The position numbers and the translations under genes were made by a program. Shown one piece after another: positions 63,400 to 64,000 of a DNA stretch of 64,000 nt. The stretch comes from Roseburia hominis. Its GTDB lineage: Bacteria; Bacillota; Clostridia; Lachnospirales; Lachnospiraceae. Location: positions 1,674,001 through 1,738,000 of the forward strand of contig CP159990.1 in assembly GCA_040702975.1 (NCBI GenBank), in the 5' to 3' direction. Below the pieces are notes generated by a model, which had not been told where the DNA came from, did no database searches, and was given only the letters and a program-made list of their open reading frames with translations. Position 1 is the first letter of the stretch, and the number at the start of each line of letters is the position of its first letter.

Positions 63400-63446
63400 T
63401 TGACATTCATCGGTAATAATTATAGAATAGCCGTTAGACATCTAAC
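63400..63446 (+). promoter_or_regulatory. Promoter and operator 2 of the MarR gene
   Basis: TTGACA (63400-63405), a 17-bp spacer and TAGAAT (63423-63428). GTTAGACATCTAAC (63433-63446) covers the start point, between the -10 box and the ribosome site, where a bound repressor would block transcription. The paired sites fit autoregulation by the gene that follows. Confidence 0.7.
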
Positions 63447-63462
63447 TATTGGAGGTGATCAT

Positions 63463-64000
63463 ATGATGAAGAGGTTTGACCCGGAGAGCATACCCAAGGG
63501 CATCCCGTATGGCCATTCGGCTGTTTCACAAGGGATAAGTCCGGAGCAATTGCCGATTCAGATGTTGTTTCATCAGGTCATGCATTTGCAAATGCAGTAT
63601 ACTTGTAAAAATATGGAGCAGTTCAAGATTTCGCCGGGGCAGGCGGGGATTCTTTTTTTCTTAAATCTGAACGGTCCTCTTTCTCAACGGGAATTGGCGG
63701 ATTGGATGCACTTAAAGCCCCCCTCAGTAACGGTGGCACTTAAGAAGATGGAAAATGGCGGTCTGATTACGAGGCAGCCGGACGAAAAGGACCAGCGTAT
63801 TACACGAATCCGGATTACGGATAGCGGTCGGGATCTTGTTCGGTCTATGTTTGAGCAGCAACAGAACATTGAGGGAAGACTATTCCGCAATATGAGCGCG
63901 GAGGAGAAGATGCTGCTGCGCCGCCTGGTGTTACAGATGCGGGAAAATATTCTGTCAGACATGAAGGATATGAAAATGACAGCAGATTCCTGTTTTGGGA
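63463..64000 (+). CDS. MarR family transcriptional regulator (3' end cut by window)
   Basis: The frame has no stop before the window edge (179 codons visible). After a 36-residue leader comes the MarR winged helix: FKISPGQAGILFFLNLNGPLS, QRELADWMHLKPPSVTVALKKME near residue 83 and the wing DEKDQRITRIRITDSGRDLV near 113. A helical dimerisation part with MSAEEKMLLRRLV follows. GGAGGTG lies 5 bases before ATG 63463 (a second ATG follows at once). Two palindromes upstream suggest it represses itself. Its target genes are probably beyond the window. Confidence 0.9.
   Translation, partial: MMKRFDPESIPKGIPYGHSAVSQGISPEQLPIQMLFHQVMHLQMQYTCKNMEQFKISPGQAGILFFLNLNGPLSQRELADWMHLKPPSVTVALKKMENGGLITRQPDEKDQRITRIRITDSGRDLVRSMFEQQQNIEGRLFRNMSAEEKMLLRRLVLQMRENILSDMKDMKMTADSCFG

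Overview
The window looks like a chromosome segment of a butyrate-forming, spore-forming Lachnospiraceae (Clostridia). This rests on the complete thl-crt-hbd-bcd-etfB-etfA set next to a divergent ptb-buk pair, the clostridial order ftsZ-spoIIGA-sigE-(x)-sigG, GlgC/GlgD-type glycogen genes, and strong AGGAGG ribosome sites. A Coprococcus-like gut organism that finishes butyrate with butyrate kinase fits, but the species cannot be fixed from the sequence alone. Nearly everything is core chromosome; no phage, integrase, transposase, rRNA operon or CRISPR array was seen.

Layout. 1-0.8 kb: end of a molybdopterin oxidoreductase and its Fe-S subunit. 1.0-3.3 kb (minus): glgC-glgD. 3.4-5.4 kb (minus): MFS transporter and zinc phospholipase C-like protein. 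5.6-7.6 kb (minus): ptb-buk. 7.7-14.0 kb: butyryl-CoA operon. 14.2-17.0 kb: IclR regulator divergent from kdgA-kdgK. 17.3-20.2 kb: a SEDS protein, DegV and a small membrane protein. 20.4-32.2 kb: division and cell wall cluster mraZ-rsmH-ftsL-ftsI-(spoVD-like)-mraY-murD-ftsW-ftsQ-ftsZ. 32.6-37.2 kb: spoIIGA-sigE, a beta-CASP RNase-like gene on the other strand, then sigG. 37.3-45.8 kb: HAD phosphatase, pth-mfd-prsA-like housekeeping run, a membrane protein and a PHP phosphoesterase. 46.0-49.5 kb: CmpB-like membrane protein divergent from feoAB. 49.6-54.5 kb: leuCD, cysK, an Rrf2 regulator and metY (sulfur amino acids). 54.8-60.5 kb: two FtsX-type permeases with an ATPase, followed by an ECF sigma factor and its probable anti-sigma partner. 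60.7 kb: tRNA-Trp. 60.9-64 kb: DUF3877-like protein, acetyltransferase, threonine aldolase-like enzyme and a MarR regulator cut by the window end.

How it fits together. Acetyl-CoA is condensed and reduced to butyryl-CoA by the plus-strand operon and converted to butyrate plus ATP by Ptb and Buk; the two transcripts start back to back around 7.64-7.77 kb. The division cluster runs directly into the early sporulation sigma genes, and the promoters match that logic: MraZ boxes before mraZ, Spo0A boxes with a long-spaced promoter before spoIIGA, and a sigma-F-like promoter before sigG.

The least explained signals are non-coding. (1) A family of about 45-bp palindromic repeats lies at eight intergenic sites, always in the same orientation, and several begin right at the T-run of a terminator. 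(2) A single 176-bp imperfect palindrome sits between the convergent sigE and RNase-like genes. (3) A terminator-like hairpin lies immediately before the start codon of the second penicillin-binding protein.
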